DNA of 17,442 bases, taken from assembly GCA_965368335.1 (NCBI GenBank), contig CBDUMN010000074.1, forward strand, positions 1-17,442, given 5' to 3'. The position numbers were made by a program, and so were the translations under genes. The notes beneath the pieces are model-generated. The model was not told the origin of the DNA and ran no database searches. It saw nothing but the letters and a program-made list of their open reading frames with translations. Below, one piece after another: positions 5,312 through 14,042 of this stretch. Each line of letters starts with the position of its first letter. Position 1 is the stretch's first letter. The stretch is from CBDUMN01 sp965368335 (lineage in GTDB: Bacteria; Pseudomonadota; Alphaproteobacteria; Rhodospirillales; JAPHRK01).

Positions 5312-7135
5312 TTATTCCACGGTGACGCTTTTCGCCAAGTTGCGCGGTTGGTCCACATCGGTCCCTTTCAGCACGGCCACATGATAGGCTAAAAGCTGCA
5401 CGGGGATAGCGTAGAGCACCGGGGCGACGAAGGGGTCGACTTCGGGGAGCGCGATGGCATGTTTGGCGGCCTCGCCAAGTTTCATACAGCCCGGCGCATC
5501 GCTTAAGAAAATCACCCGGCCGCCACGGGCCATGACTTCCTGCATATTGCTTGCCGTTTTATCGAACAGATCGTCCGAAGGAGCGATCACGATTACCGGC
5601 ACGGCCTCATCAATCAAGGCGATGGGCCCATGCTTCATCTCGCCCGCCGCATACCCTTCGGCGTGAATGTAGGAAATCTCCTTGAGCTTCAAGGCCCCTT
5701 CCATGGCGATGGCGTAGCTGGTGCCGCGCCCCAGATAGAGAACGTCGCGCGCCTCGGCGACCTCGGCCGCCAGTTCCTGCAAGCGCTCATCGTGATTGAG
5801 CACCTCGGCGGCCCGCGCAGGCACTTCGGTCAGCGCCTCTGCCAAATGCCCTTCCAGCTCCCGGTCGATCTTGCCGCGCGCCTTACCCAAAGCCAGGGAA
5901 AGGCAGGACAGAACGACCAATTGGGTGGTGAAAGCCTTGGTTGAGGCAACGCCGATTTCGGGCCCGGCATAGGTCAGCAAAACCGCATCGGATTCCCGCG
6001 CGATGCTGCTTTCAGGCACATTGACGATAGAGAGAATTTTCTGACCCTGCTCTTTGCAATAGCGGAGCGCCGCCAGGGTATCCGCCGTTTCGCCCGATTG
6101 GGAAATAAAGATCGCCAGCCCGCCCGGTTCCATCTCCAGGCCCCGGTAACGAAACTCGGAGGCGATATCCACCTCGACCGGCACCTTAGCGAAACTTTCC
6201 ATCCAATATTTTGCGCAGAGCCCGGCATAAAAGGATGTGCCGCAAGCAATGACGGTCACGCGCTTAATGTCCTTCAGGTCGAAGGAAAGCGGCGGCAAGG
6301 TGATGGTCCGTTCCGCCGGATTGAGAAACCCATGCAAGGTGTCGCCGATTACCTGGGGCTGCTCGTAGATTTCCTTGAGCATGAAGTGGCGATGGCCGCC
6401 CTTGCCGATCATCGCGCCGGACAATTCGGTCGTCTTGATCTCGCGCTCGACTTCGTTGTCATCAAAATCGTAAAAGACCGCGCCATCGCCGGTCAGCACG
6501 GCCCAGTCGCCTTCTTCCAGATAGGCGATTTTCTGGGTCAACGGAGCCAGAGCATAGGCGTCTGAGCCCAAGAACATCTCCCCTTCGCCAAACCCGATGG
6601 CCAAGGGGCTGCCGCGTCGCGCCCCAATCATCAGATTGTCTTGGCCGGCGAATAGAATGGCCAGCGCAAAGGCTCCTTCGAGCCGTTTGAGCGTCGCCGA
6701 TACGGCCTCGGTCGGGCTCTTGCCTTCCTGCAGATAGCGGTCGATCAAATGGACCATGACCTCGGTATCCGTATCCGACGCCATTTTATGGCCCAGACCT
6801 TCCAGCTCGGTCTTCAGTTCCTTGAAGTTTTCGATAATGCCGTTGTGAACCACAGCAACCCGGTCGGTGACGTGGGGGTGTGCATTGATTTCGTTGGGAA
6901 TACCATGGGTCGCCCAGCGGGTATGGCCGATCCCGATGGTGCCGGAGACCGGCGTATCTTCCAGACGCTTAGCAAGATTGTCCAACTTACCTTCGGCGCG
7001 TCGACGCTCGATGCCGCCATTGATCAGGGTGGCGATACCGGCCGAGTCATAGCCGCGATATTCGAGCCTCTTGAGCCCCTCGAGCAATAAAGGACCGACT
7101 TCCTGCTTTCCGACGATTCCGACAATTCCGCACAT
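5312..7135 (-). CDS. glmS: Glutamine-fructose-6-phosphate aminotransferase (isomerizing)
   Basis: Makes glucosamine 6-phosphate from fructose 6-phosphate and glutamine, the entry step to UDP-GlcNAc for peptidoglycan and lipopolysaccharide. 607 residues is the family length. The protein starts MCGIVGIVG; C2 becomes the N-terminal nucleophile of the class II glutaminase domain (1 to about 230; RWATHG 73-78, HNGIIEN 97-103). SIS domain 1 shows ACGTSFYAG (297-305) and SQSGETADT (345-353). SIS domain 2 shows GRGTSYAIAMEGALKLKE (469-486) and GYAAGEMKHGPIALI (494-508). The C-terminus DQPRNLAKSVTVE is the conserved tail that shields the active site. It lies 9 bp after glmU on the same strand, so the two are almost certainly co-transcribed. 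I see no glmS ribozyme, as expected outside Firmicutes. Confidence 0.98.
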   Translation of the reverse strand: MCGIVGIVGKQEVGPLLLEGLKRLEYRGYDSAGIATLINGGIERRRAEGKLDNLAKRLEDTPVSGTIGIGHTRWATHGIPNEINAHPHVTDRVAVVHNGIIENFKELKTELEGLGHKMASDTDTEVMVHLIDRYLQEGKSPTEAVSATLKRLEGAFALAILFAGQDNLMIGARRGSPLAIGFGEGEMFLGSDAYALAPLTQKIAYLEEGDWAVLTGDGAVFYDFDDNEVEREIKTTELSGAMIGKGGHRHFMLKEIYEQPQVIGDTLHGFLNPAERTITLPPLSFDLKDIKRVTVIACGTSFYAGLCAKYWMESFAKVPVEVDIASEFRYRGLEMEPGGLAIFISQSGETADTLAALRYCKEQGQKILSIVNVPESSIARESDAVLLTYAGPEIGVASTKAFTTQLVVLSCLSLALGKARGKIDRELEGHLAEALTEVPARAAEVLNHDERLQELAAEVAEARDVLYLGRGTSYAIAMEGALKLKEISYIHAEGYAAGEMKHGPIALIDEAVPVIVIAPSDDLFDKTASNMQEVMARGGRVIFLSDAPGCMKLGEAAKHAIALPEVDPFVAPVLYAIPVQLLAYHVAVLKGTDVDQPRNLAKSVTVE

Positions 7136-7144
7136 AAAAAGCCC

Positions 7145-8503
7145 TTACTTTTTCTTCGCTGCTTCTTTTTCCGCCGAGCGTTTCTCACGGAATTTCGCCG
7201 CCCAACCCTTGATGCCTTTCTGCGGCGCGCGGGTAACGGCCAATTCATCGCCCTCAACTTCTTTCGTCACCACCGAGCCAGCACCGATGATCGCCCCGTC
7301 ACCCACCTTAACCGGCGCGACCAGCGCCGTATTGGAGCCGATAAAGGCCCCTTTGCCGATTTCCGTCAGGGATTTGAAGTAGCCGTCATAATTGCAGGTA
7401 ATGGTTCCCGCCCCGATATTGGCCTTTTCGCCGACCCGAGCATCGCCGATATAGGTCAGGTGATTGACCTTTGCGCCGGTTTCGAGGGTGGCGTTTTTCA
7501 CTTCGCAGAAGTTCCCCACTCTCGCTTCCACGCCCACATCTGCGCCCGGGCGCAAGCGGGCAAACGGCCCAATCGTCGCCCCATCGGCCACCTGAGCCCC
7601 TTCAAGATGGCAAAACGCCCTGATCTCCACGTTATCGCCAACCGTCACACCGGGGCCGAAAACCACGTTGGGTCCCACGGTCACATCTTTGCCAAGCACC
7701 GTATCCCAGGAAAAATAAGCGGTGCTGGGGTCGGCAAGCGTCGCCCCGTTTTCCATGGCCCGAGTGCGCAACTGGTCCTGAACCAACATCTCGGCGCCAG
7801 CCAACTCGACACGGGAATTGACGCCCAGCAATTCTTCCTCATCACCCTCGACAACGGCGCACTGGAAGCCATCTTCATTGGCGAGCGCGACAATGTCGGT
7901 CAGGTAGTATTCACCTTTGGCGTTGTCGTTTTTCACCCGGTCCAGCAGGTTAAACAGCAGTTGGCCGTCCACGCACATGACACCCGAATTGCAGAGATCG
8001 ACCGCCAGTTCATCCGGCCCGGCCTCGCGGTATTCGACGATTTCCTCCAGATACCCTTCGTCATCAAGGATCAACCGCCCATACTGGCCCGGATCATCGG
8101 GGATAAACCCCAGAACGACCACAGCAGGCGATGGCGCGGCGCGGCGGGCTTCGAGCATCCTGCGAAGGGTCTGGCGAGTCAGCAGCGGCGTGTCGCCATA
8201 GACGATCAAAACGTCGCCCTTGAATCCTTCAACCACATCCCGCGCCGCCATGACCGCATGGCCGGTGCCCAAACGTTCAGTCTGCACGGCGGTCGGATGG
8301 GGGGCGACGGCGGTTTCGACGGCCTCCATATCCGGGCCAACCACGACAGCGACTTTTTCCGGCTTAAGGCTTTCGACCGTTTCCAGAAGATGATTTACCA
8401 TGGGACGCCCGCCAATCGGATGCATCACCTTGGGCAATGTGGATTTCATACGGGTTCCGAGACCGGCGGCGAGAACCACGATGGCGGTTTTTGATTTACT
8501 CAT
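7145..8503 (-). CDS. glmU: Bifunctional N-acetylglucosamine-1-phosphate uridyltransferase / glucosamine-1-phosphate acetyltransferase
   Basis: Catalyses the last two steps to UDP-GlcNAc. The N-terminal nucleotidyltransferase domain has LAAGLGTRMKS (from residue 11) and GTGHAV, followed by YGDTPLL. The C-terminal left-handed beta-helix (from about residue 240) has hexapeptide repeats, the acetyltransferase catalytic segment KVNHLTYIGDA and NIGAGTITCNYDG, and an Ala/Lys-rich tail. The start is set at the ATG at 8503 (MSKSKTAIVVLAAG, 452 residues). An in-frame TTG at 8524 adds seven residues without known family support, and neither start has a strong Shine-Dalgarno. glmS follows after 9 bp. The gene diverges from gph; the 131-bp gap is AT-rich near glmU. 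Confidence 0.96.
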   Translation of the reverse strand: MSKSKTAIVVLAAGLGTRMKSTLPKVMHPIGGRPMVNHLLETVESLKPEKVAVVVGPDMEAVETAVAPHPTAVQTERLGTGHAVMAARDVVEGFKGDVLIVYGDTPLLTRQTLRRMLEARRAAPSPAVVVLGFIPDDPGQYGRLILDDEGYLEEIVEYREAGPDELAVDLCNSGVMCVDGQLLFNLLDRVKNDNAKGEYYLTDIVALANEDGFQCAVVEGDEEELLGVNSRVELAGAEMLVQDQLRTRAMENGATLADPSTAYFSWDTVLGKDVTVGPNVVFGPGVTVGDNVEIRAFCHLEGAQVADGATIGPFARLRPGADVGVEARVGNFCEVKNATLETGAKVNHLTYIGDARVGEKANIGAGTITCNYDGYFKSLTEIGKGAFIGSNTALVAPVKVGDGAIIGAGSVVTKEVEGDELAVTRAPQKGIKGWAAKFREKRSAEKEAAKKK

Positions 8504-8520
8504 AACTTGAAACGGCCGAT

Positions 8521-8564
8521 ACAAATATTAGACAAATATGATATAAGGAAAAGACATCCTTTTC
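8521..8564. promoter_or_regulatory. AT-rich divergent regulatory region between glmU and gph
   Basis: ACAAATAT occurs twice (8521-8528 and 8532-8539) with starts 11 bp apart, one helical turn. An inverted repeat, GAAAAG/CTTTTC (8548-8564), follows. On the minus strand, TTTTCC, 16 bases, then TAATAT could serve as a weak promoter for glmU. No regulator is assigned. Confidence 0.25.
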
Positions 8565-8634
8565 TTTGGGGGCGGACTGTGCCACACCAAGGCCCTGGCC
8601 GCAAAGTCAAATTGTATTACTGAAGATTGCAGAT

Positions 8635-9303
8635 ATGCACCGTTTTAAAGCCATTCTTTTCGACCTGGACGGCACTCTGGTCGATAGCGCACCGGACATC
8701 AGAGCCGCTATCAATCGGGTCCTCGCCCGAAAGGGCCGCCGCCCGCTGGATTTGCCCGAGGTTGTTTCGATGATTGGCGATGGCGCGCCTAAACTTGTCG
8801 AGCGGGCCTTCAAAAAAACCGGCGAACCCTATTCCGACGACCAAATCGCCGTTCTCACCGGCGTTTTCGTTGATTTCTACGACGGCCACGGCTCAACCCT
8901 AACCAAGGCCTTCCCCGGTGTACTGGAAGCACTCAAACAGCAAAAAGACGCCGGAGTGCTCAACGGTATCTGCACCAACAAACCACAAATGCCCACAGAG
9001 CAAATCCTCGAGGGCATGGGACTCGCGCCTTTCATCGATGCAGCCATTGGCGGCGACGTTCTCCCAAAGAAAAAACCCGATGCCTCACACCCCCTGGCGG
9101 TTCTCGAAAAACTCGGGATCGCCCCCGAAAACGCCGTCATGGTCGGCGATTCGCCCAATGACGTGAACGCAGGCAAAAACGCCGGACTCCCCACCATCGC
9201 CGTCAGCTTCGGATATACCCGCATCCCACCGCCCGAGATGGGCGCCGACATTTTAATCGATCATTTCGACCAATTGGCCGAGGCGCTGACCAAGCTCTCT
9301 TGA
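8635..9303 (+). CDS. gph: Phosphoglycolate phosphatase, HAD superfamily
   Basis: Removes phosphate from 2-phosphoglycolate arising from DNA repair or Rubisco oxygenation. 222 residues from the ATG at 8635 (MHRFKAILFDLDGTLVDSAPD). An upstream in-frame TTG at 8566 would add 23 unrelated residues and is rejected. HAD motif I is FDLDGTLVDS (D10 nucleophile, D12 acid/base), motif II is CTNKP (T114), motif III is the Lys in PKKKPDASHP (about K147), and motif IV is VGDSPNDVNAGKNAG (D172, D176). The cap domain lies between residues 17 and 85, as in subclass IA members. Phosphoglycolate phosphatases are hard to separate from other subclass IA HADs by motif alone, but length and the family pattern favour gph. 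Its stop codon overlaps the -35 box of the tRNA promoter. Confidence 0.88.
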   Translation: MHRFKAILFDLDGTLVDSAPDIRAAINRVLARKGRRPLDLPEVVSMIGDGAPKLVERAFKKTGEPYSDDQIAVLTGVFVDFYDGHGSTLTKAFPGVLEALKQQKDAGVLNGICTNKPQMPTEQILEGMGLAPFIDAAIGGDVLPKKKPDASHPLAVLEKLGIAPENAVMVGDSPNDVNAGKNAGLPTIAVSFGYTRIPPPEMGADILIDHFDQLAEALTKLS

Positions 9304-9328
9304 CAGGGTCCGGGCGGGACCGTATATC
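9300..9328 (+). promoter_or_regulatory. Sigma-70 promoter of tRNA-Val
   Basis: A perfect TTGACA at 9300-9305 is followed by a 17-bp spacer and TATATC at 9323-9328. This places transcription start near 9335, about 13 bases before the mature tRNA. The -35 box includes the stop codon of gph. Confidence 0.7.
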
Positions 9329-9347
9329 ACAGCCTCCTTGAGAATAA

Positions 9348-9422
9348 GGGCGCGTAGCTCAGCGGGAGAGCACTGCCTTCACACGGCAGGGGTCACAAGT
9401 TCAATCCTTGTCGCGCCCACCA
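9348..9422 (+). tRNA. tRNA-Val, anticodon CAC
   Basis: Full cloverleaf: acceptor GGGCGCG pairs with CGCGCCC, D stem GCTC/GAGC, anticodon stem CTGCC/GGCAG with loop TTCACAC (anticodon CAC, reading GUG), variable GGGTC, and T stem ACAAG/CTTGT with loop TTCAATC. The discriminator A is followed by an encoded CCA. No integrase or duplicated 3' end nearby suggests use as an attachment site. Confidence 0.97.
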
Positions 9423-9424
9423 TC

Positions 9425-9462
9425 GAAACCCTCGGCCAAAAGCCGGGGGTTTCGTCGTTTTC
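9425..9462 (+). terminator. Rho-independent terminator after tRNA-Val
   Basis: A strong stem, GAAACCCTCGGC pairing with GCCGGGGGTTTC across a CAAAA loop (one mismatch), is followed by a T-rich run (TCGTCGTTTT). It starts 3 bases after the tRNA. The remaining 183 bp to the next gene show no further gene or clear promoter. Confidence 0.85.
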
Positions 9463-9645
9463 CACTCATGCGGTCCCCTAATTAGAAACCGTTTACACTT
9501 TTCGGCTAGGGTCGGGAAATTAAAGACCCGCAGAAGGATGTGGTTGAGGTATATTGCTTGGAAATGATGTTCAGATGTTGAATTCACTTCCCATCGCATT
9601 CACATCAAAAGAGAAATAATATTAGGGAAACCGCCGGATACAGGG

Positions 9646-11865
9646 ATGAAATCTCGGACTTTCAGGTTCTCACATTTTCTCACAGCCGTATTGATCGGGG
9701 CGATGCTGTTGGTTTCCCTTCTGGTGGCCACGCTGAGCTTCTTTTCATCCCGAGAGGCTTTGGAAAGGGAAGTTTCACAATCGTTCGCTTATCGCGAAAG
9801 TAATGTTCAGCTTTTCATTGGCGAGCATCTAAAGGTTATGGCCGCAACGCTTGGAGGGCTGGCTAACCAGCCCAGCTTTCAGGCCGCCCTTCCTAACAAA
9901 CAGCGCCTAGAGCCTATCATGAAAGACTGGCTGACAACCTCCTATCACTTGGGTTTCGGTTTTTTGGCGATAAACGCTTCTGAAAACAATGAATGGATTG
10001 ATGCGATACCCGGTGACATCGACAGTCAAAAGCTTGCCGCGGCGCTCCCCGTTCCTTCCGCCACCGGACCAAGCTGGACATTTGTCACCAACCCTGAACC
10101 GGCGCTGATCATGAGCGTTCCCGTTTTTGACAAAGACGGCGACGTTTCGGCCTATCTCTATTCCGGATTGCTGTTTAAATCAGTCAACCACTTCGCTCAG
10201 ATGTTGATGCTGAGGGGAGAGCTTGCAGGCGCCGCCATACTAGCGGACGGAGAGGTTATCTTCAGGATCAATCAAGCCGTATTACCCGAGAACCTGGAAA
10301 CTGCGTTGCACGAACTCAGATCGGGGCAAACGGAATTTATCCATCGAGACGGCCATCTGATTTCTCTTTTTTCGCTACAGGTTGGCGACACCCAAAGGCA
10401 AATACAACTCCTGGCCGCTCTTCCAGGGGACCGTTTGGATGACCTGGAAACGGCTTACTACCGAAATATGGCGATCATTGCGGCGATCACAATCATCACC
10501 ACGCTGGCCGTCGTTTTCGTCGTTCGCGCGATGGTTAAAAACAGTATTGGCAGCCTGCTCTATTATGCTGAGGAAATCCGACAAGGCCATTCACCAGCCC
10601 TCTATGAAGGACCTTTCGAAGACTTCAATAAACTAGGGCGAACATTCGAGACCCTCGTCAAGGAGCAAGAAAGCCGCCTGACCGAGCTGACCGAAAACCG
10701 AAGCCGTCTCCAAGCCATTCTCGACAATATGAGCAATCTTGTTTACCTGAAAGATTTGGAAGGCCGTTATCTGATGGTCAACCGAAGTTTTGAGGACCTG
10801 TTCAGGATTTCCTCAAAAACTTTTATCGGCAAAACCGATCACCATCTTTTCCCGTCCGAGATAGCCAATAGTTTTAGGGAAAACGACCGCCGGGTCGCCG
10901 AAAAAGAAAGACTTCTCGAAATCGAAGAAACACTTTCCGGTTACGACGAAGAAAAAACGTTCTTTTCCGTCAAATTTCCTCTACGCAATCACGAGGGAAA
11001 AATCTATGCGGTTGGCGGTATTTCAACGGACATCACCGAACGTAAACTCGCCGAGGAAGAACTGGCGCGCCACCGGGACCATCTACATGAATTGGTCGAG
11101 GAACGCACAAATGAGCTCGAAAAAGCAAAAGAAGAAGCCGATAGAGCCAACGCTGCTAAATCCGATTTCCTAGCCAAGATGAGCCACGAGTTGCGAACTC
11201 CGCTGAATGCCATTATCGGCCTTTCCGAGATGCTTCACGAAGACGCCATAGAATTCAAAGACGAGCACTACAGAGAACCCCTAAGACGGGTCAATCGGTC
11301 CGGTCGTCACCTTCTCGACTTGATCAACGATATCCTCGACATTTCCAAGATCGAAGCCGGTAAAATGGAGCTGGTGATCGAAAAAACTTCCGTTGAGCAG
11401 CTGGTCGATCACGTGCGCTCAACCTCACTGCCTTTAGCCGAGCAAAACGGCAACAAACTCGCCATTTATTGCGACAAGGGCCTGGGTTCCATCCAGGTCG
11501 ATCCCATTCGCACCCGGCAGGTTCTGCTCAATCTTTTGGGCAACGCCAGCAAGTTCACCAAGGATGGCGAAATCGCTCTCACCGTCACACGCGAAGCCGC
11601 CTGGCCGACAGATTGGATCGAGTTTACCGTTTCCGATACGGGCATCGGCATGCCTCCGGCGAAAACAGCCGATCTGTTCAAGGATTTCTCACAGATCGAT
11701 ACGAAAAAAACACGCAATCAGGGAGGGACCGGCCTTGGTCTATCGATCAGCAAAAAGATCGTTGAACTGATGGGCGGCACCATCTCCGTTGAAAGCAAGG
11801 AAGGCGTGGGATCCAGTTTCACCGTCCGGCTGCCGAGCAAAACCCTTTCAAAACGCGTGTCATAG
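9646..11865 (+). CDS. Membrane PAS sensor histidine kinase
   Basis: 739-residue sensor kinase of a two-component system. Transmembrane helix 1 lies at about 10-34, a periplasmic domain at about 35-272 (alpha/beta and Cache-like in general pattern, ligand unknown) and helix 2 at about 273-294. A HAMP-like linker (295-345), a PAS domain (about 352-466, ending in GGISTDITERK) and a coiled-coil (466-505) follow. The HisKA H box is FLAKMSHELRTPLNAIIG (H514). The HATPase domain shows N box LLNLLGNASKFT (N633), G1 VSDTGIGM (663-669), F box LFKDFSQ and G2 GGTGLGLSISKKI (693-705). There is no receiver or HPt domain, so it must signal to a separate partner, and no DNA-binding regulator is in this window. 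The ribosome site is weak (only GGG next to the ATG), but the start gives a proper first membrane helix. The transporter gene begins 15 bp after its stop. Confidence 0.94.
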   Translation: MKSRTFRFSHFLTAVLIGAMLLVSLLVATLSFFSSREALEREVSQSFAYRESNVQLFIGEHLKVMAATLGGLANQPSFQAALPNKQRLEPIMKDWLTTSYHLGFGFLAINASENNEWIDAIPGDIDSQKLAAALPVPSATGPSWTFVTNPEPALIMSVPVFDKDGDVSAYLYSGLLFKSVNHFAQMLMLRGELAGAAILADGEVIFRINQAVLPENLETALHELRSGQTEFIHRDGHLISLFSLQVGDTQRQIQLLAALPGDRLDDLETAYYRNMAIIAAITIITTLAVVFVVRAMVKNSIGSLLYYAEEIRQGHSPALYEGPFEDFNKLGRTFETLVKEQESRLTELTENRSRLQAILDNMSNLVYLKDLEGRYLMVNRSFEDLFRISSKTFIGKTDHHLFPSEIANSFRENDRRVAEKERLLEIEETLSGYDEEKTFFSVKFPLRNHEGKIYAVGGISTDITERKLAEEELARHRDHLHELVEERTNELEKAKEEADRANAAKSDFLAKMSHELRTPLNAIIGLSEMLHEDAIEFKDEHYREPLRRVNRSGRHLLDLINDILDISKIEAGKMELVIEKTSVEQLVDHVRSTSLPLAEQNGNKLAIYCDKGLGSIQVDPIRTRQVLLNLLGNASKFTKDGEIALTVTREAAWPTDWIEFTVSDTGIGMPPAKTADLFKDFSQIDTKKTRNQGGTGLGLSISKKIVELMGGTISVESKEGVGSSFTVRLPSKTLSKRVS

Positions 11866-11880
11866 ACTTACCATTCGGCC

Positions 11881-13644
11881 ATGACCAGCCAGATTGTTGT
11901 TTTTGCTCTCTTAACAGCCACCCTGGCGCTTTTCCTGTGGGGCCGCTGGCGTCACGATATGGTGGCGATGATTGCGCTGCTTGTCGCCGTCATTCTCAAT
12001 CTGGTGCCCATCGACGAGGCCTTTTCAGGTTTCGGCCATCCCGCCGTCATCACCGTCGCCGCCGTCCTGGTTATCAGCCGGGCTATCGAACGTTCGGGGG
12101 TTCTCAATCTTTCGGCTCGCAGGATTGCATCGATCCGGCAATTTCCCATCTTCAGCGTTTTTATCCTCGCCTCCTTAGGCGCCCTAATGTCCGGCTTCAT
12201 GAACAATGTTGGCGCTCTGGCGCTCTTGATGCCCCTTGCCCTACGACTTCATGCCTCGCCCTCAATGATTTTGATGCCCCTCTCGTTCGGCACCCTATTG
12301 GGCGGCATGATGACCGAGATCGGCACCCCGCCCAACATCATCATCGCATCCTATAAAGAAGGCATCGTCGGCCAGAGCTTCGGTTTGTTCGACTTCACGC
12401 CTGTCGGCGTCATCGTTACATTGGCCGGCCTGCTATTCATCACCACGATCGGCATCAAGCTGCTTCCCACCCGGCGCAAAGGGTTGACCGGTGGAGACGA
12501 TTTTCCCGAAACCGACTCATACATTTCCGAGGTCAGCCTGCCCGAAATGTCGGCCGCCGTGGGGCGGACGCCGCGCCAATTGGAGCGGATGATGGACAAT
12601 GAAATTATCATCCTCGGAATCGTTCGCGGTGAACGAAAGCTCCTCGGCCACCTGCGCAACGCCATTTTGCAGGAAGGCGACATATTGATTATCCGCGCCG
12701 ACGCTCCTGTTCTCCAGCGGATGGTTGAAACAACCGCCGTCGAGTTGGTCGGTGAACGCCACATCAAACGCGCCGAGTTGGGATCCGATCAAGTAGAGAT
12801 CATGGAAGTCGTCGTAAGACCGGGCGCGCGACTGGAAAACGCAACAGCCGAGAAGTTCAAACTCCATAGCCGTTATGGCGTCAATCTGTTGGGAGTCGCC
12901 CGCCAAGGCGAGAGAATCAATGAACGGTTGGGCCGAGTCGAATTCAGCGCAGGCGACGTATTGCTGGTCCAGGGAGAGCGCGAAACCCTACGTGAAATCA
13001 TGGCCGCATTTGGTTGTATGCCTTTAGCAACCCGAGGGCTGGAACCGGCTTTGCGGCTTCCAAAATTTCTTACACCGATTATTTTCATCGGCGCCGTTCT
13101 CTCAACATCTTTCGGCCTCTTACCCGTCGAGGTCAGTTTCTCAGCTGCTGCGGTACTTTTGGTGCTAACCGGCGTTTTGACGCCACGCGCCGCCTATGAA
13201 GCCATCGATTGGTCGGTCATCGTCCTGCTCGCCGCACTCATCCCCGTTGGTCATACGCTCGAAACATCGGGCGCCGACCACACCATCGCCATGCTGATCT
13301 CGGGCATGGCCGGTGAAGTTCCCGCTTGGGCGATTCTGGGCACTCTCATGGGCGTTACGATGATTTTGACCAACATGATCAATAATGCAGCCACGGCCGT
13401 TATTATGGCGCCTATCGCTGCAAGCATCGCCCTTCAAACCGGCGCATCCATGGACCCCTTCCTCATGGCGGTGGCCATTGGCGCGTCATCGGCTTTCCTG
13501 ACACCGATAGGACATCAGAATAACGTGCTGGTGATGGGCCCCGGCGGCTACAAATTCGGCGATTTCTGGAAACTGGGGCTCCCCTTGCAGATCATCATTC
13601 TGCTGGTTGCAATCCCCATGATTTTGATGGTCTGGCCACTTTAG
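11881..13644 (+). CDS. SLC13/CitT-type permease with two RCK_C (TrkA-C) domains
   Basis: Inner-membrane transporter of the divalent anion:Na+ symporter type; the substrate (sulfate, dicarboxylate or other anion) cannot be told from sequence. 587 residues. The first membrane half (about 1-195) contains NNVGALALLMP (108-118) and EIGTPPNIII (146-155). A soluble insert (about 206-376) holds two RCK_C repeats (LERMMDNEIIILGIVRGER, then ARLENATAEKF with VNLLGVARQGERINERLG). The second half (about 395-587) mirrors the first with NNAATAVIMAP (501-511) and TPIGHQNN (541-548). Both inverted-repeat signatures are intact. It follows the histidine kinase with a 15-bp gap and no visible terminator, so co-transcription is likely. 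Transport may be coupled to sensing, but that is inference. Confidence 0.93.
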   Translation: MTSQIVVFALLTATLALFLWGRWRHDMVAMIALLVAVILNLVPIDEAFSGFGHPAVITVAAVLVISRAIERSGVLNLSARRIASIRQFPIFSVFILASLGALMSGFMNNVGALALLMPLALRLHASPSMILMPLSFGTLLGGMMTEIGTPPNIIIASYKEGIVGQSFGLFDFTPVGVIVTLAGLLFITTIGIKLLPTRRKGLTGGDDFPETDSYISEVSLPEMSAAVGRTPRQLERMMDNEIIILGIVRGERKLLGHLRNAILQEGDILIIRADAPVLQRMVETTAVELVGERHIKRAELGSDQVEIMEVVVRPGARLENATAEKFKLHSRYGVNLLGVARQGERINERLGRVEFSAGDVLLVQGERETLREIMAAFGCMPLATRGLEPALRLPKFLTPIIFIGAVLSTSFGLLPVEVSFSAAAVLLVLTGVLTPRAAYEAIDWSVIVLLAALIPVGHTLETSGADHTIAMLISGMAGEVPAWAILGTLMGVTMILTNMINNAATAVIMAPIAASIALQTGASMDPFLMAVAIGASSAFLTPIGHQNNVLVMGPGGYKFGDFWKLGLPLQIIILLVAIPMILMVWPL

Positions 13645-13654
13645 GTCACCGACT

Positions 13655-13745
13655 CATTAATCTGATGCAATTCTGTTCATTCTATTTAGCCGAGGGCAAG
13701 GAGAGAGGACGCAGAACGGATCGGATTAATGGGTCCTGACCCTAG
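13655..13745. repeat. REPIN-like inverted pair of REP elements (copy 3)
   Basis: CATTAATCTGATGCAAT at 13655-13671, continuing to TCTGTTC (13678), faces an inverted partner at 13714-13745. Read on the minus strand that partner is CTAGGGTCAGGACCC, then ATTAATCCGATCCGTTC. The spacer is 35 bp. The perfect palindrome GGGTC-AG-GACCC is present only in the right-hand unit; the left one lacks it. The element lies between the convergent SLC13 gene and the Cys/His-rich gene. This arrangement resembles REPINs mobilised by REP-associated tyrosine transposases (RAYT); no such transposase is in this window. Confidence 0.65.
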
Positions 13746-13768
13746 GACGGCCCCTGATTAGACTGTTG

Positions 13769-13993
13769 CTAACGTTTCAGCAGAACCATCGAAGCCTCGA
13801 GAATGCCTTCGATACGTTCACACCGGCAATGACAACTCATCGGGTCGTCCAGCTTGATCACCTGACCGGTTCGGTTTGGGTTCGAGCAGTCGTGGCAAAA
13901 GTCCTCGGCAATGTCTTTCAACATTAGTTCGGCGAGTTCTGTATAGATTTGTTCGTTTATCTTGGCGGGAAGCCGATTGTCACTTGTCATCAT
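13769..13993 (-). CDS. Small Cys/His-rich protein, possible metal site
   Basis: No family recognised. 74 residues from tandem ATG codons at 13993/13990; a longer reading from 14113 would overlap the hemerythrin gene and add a Trp/Lys-rich N-terminus that looks like out-of-frame translation. There is no strong Shine-Dalgarno. A helical N-terminus (NEQIYTELAELMLKDIAEDF) is followed by FCHDC (C33, C36) and, 17 residues later, SCHCRC (C54, C56, C58) with H34 and H55. This many ligands suggests zinc or an iron-sulfur cluster; it is not a haem site, because no CXXCH is present. It is the last gene of a likely operon with the hemerythrin (49 bp upstream), which suggests a role in oxygen, redox or metal handling. 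Confidence 0.6.
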   Translation of the reverse strand: MMTSDNRLPAKINEQIYTELAELMLKDIAEDFCHDCSNPNRTGQVIKLDDPMSCHCRCERIEGILEASMVLLKR

Positions 13994-14042
13994 ACTTAAA
14001 ATATTGGAAGGCTTATCGCCGAATTCAAATAAAGAAATGTAT

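Noticed and set aside
5312..5330. glmS ribozyme or other riboswitch near glmS
   Set aside because: The gene start lies 9 bp after glmU, leaving no leader for a ribozyme, and no conserved core is seen.
7460..8494. 344-codon plus-strand open frame
   Set aside because: It is antisense to glmU, which is fully supported by motifs on both domains.
9348..9422. tRNA-Val as an attachment site of an integrated element
   Set aside because: No integrase gene, no repeated tRNA 3' end and no change of gene type follow; the downstream genes look chromosomal.
9393..9599. 68-codon minus-strand frame after tRNA-Val
   Set aside because: It runs through the tRNA 3' half and the terminator and has no family features.
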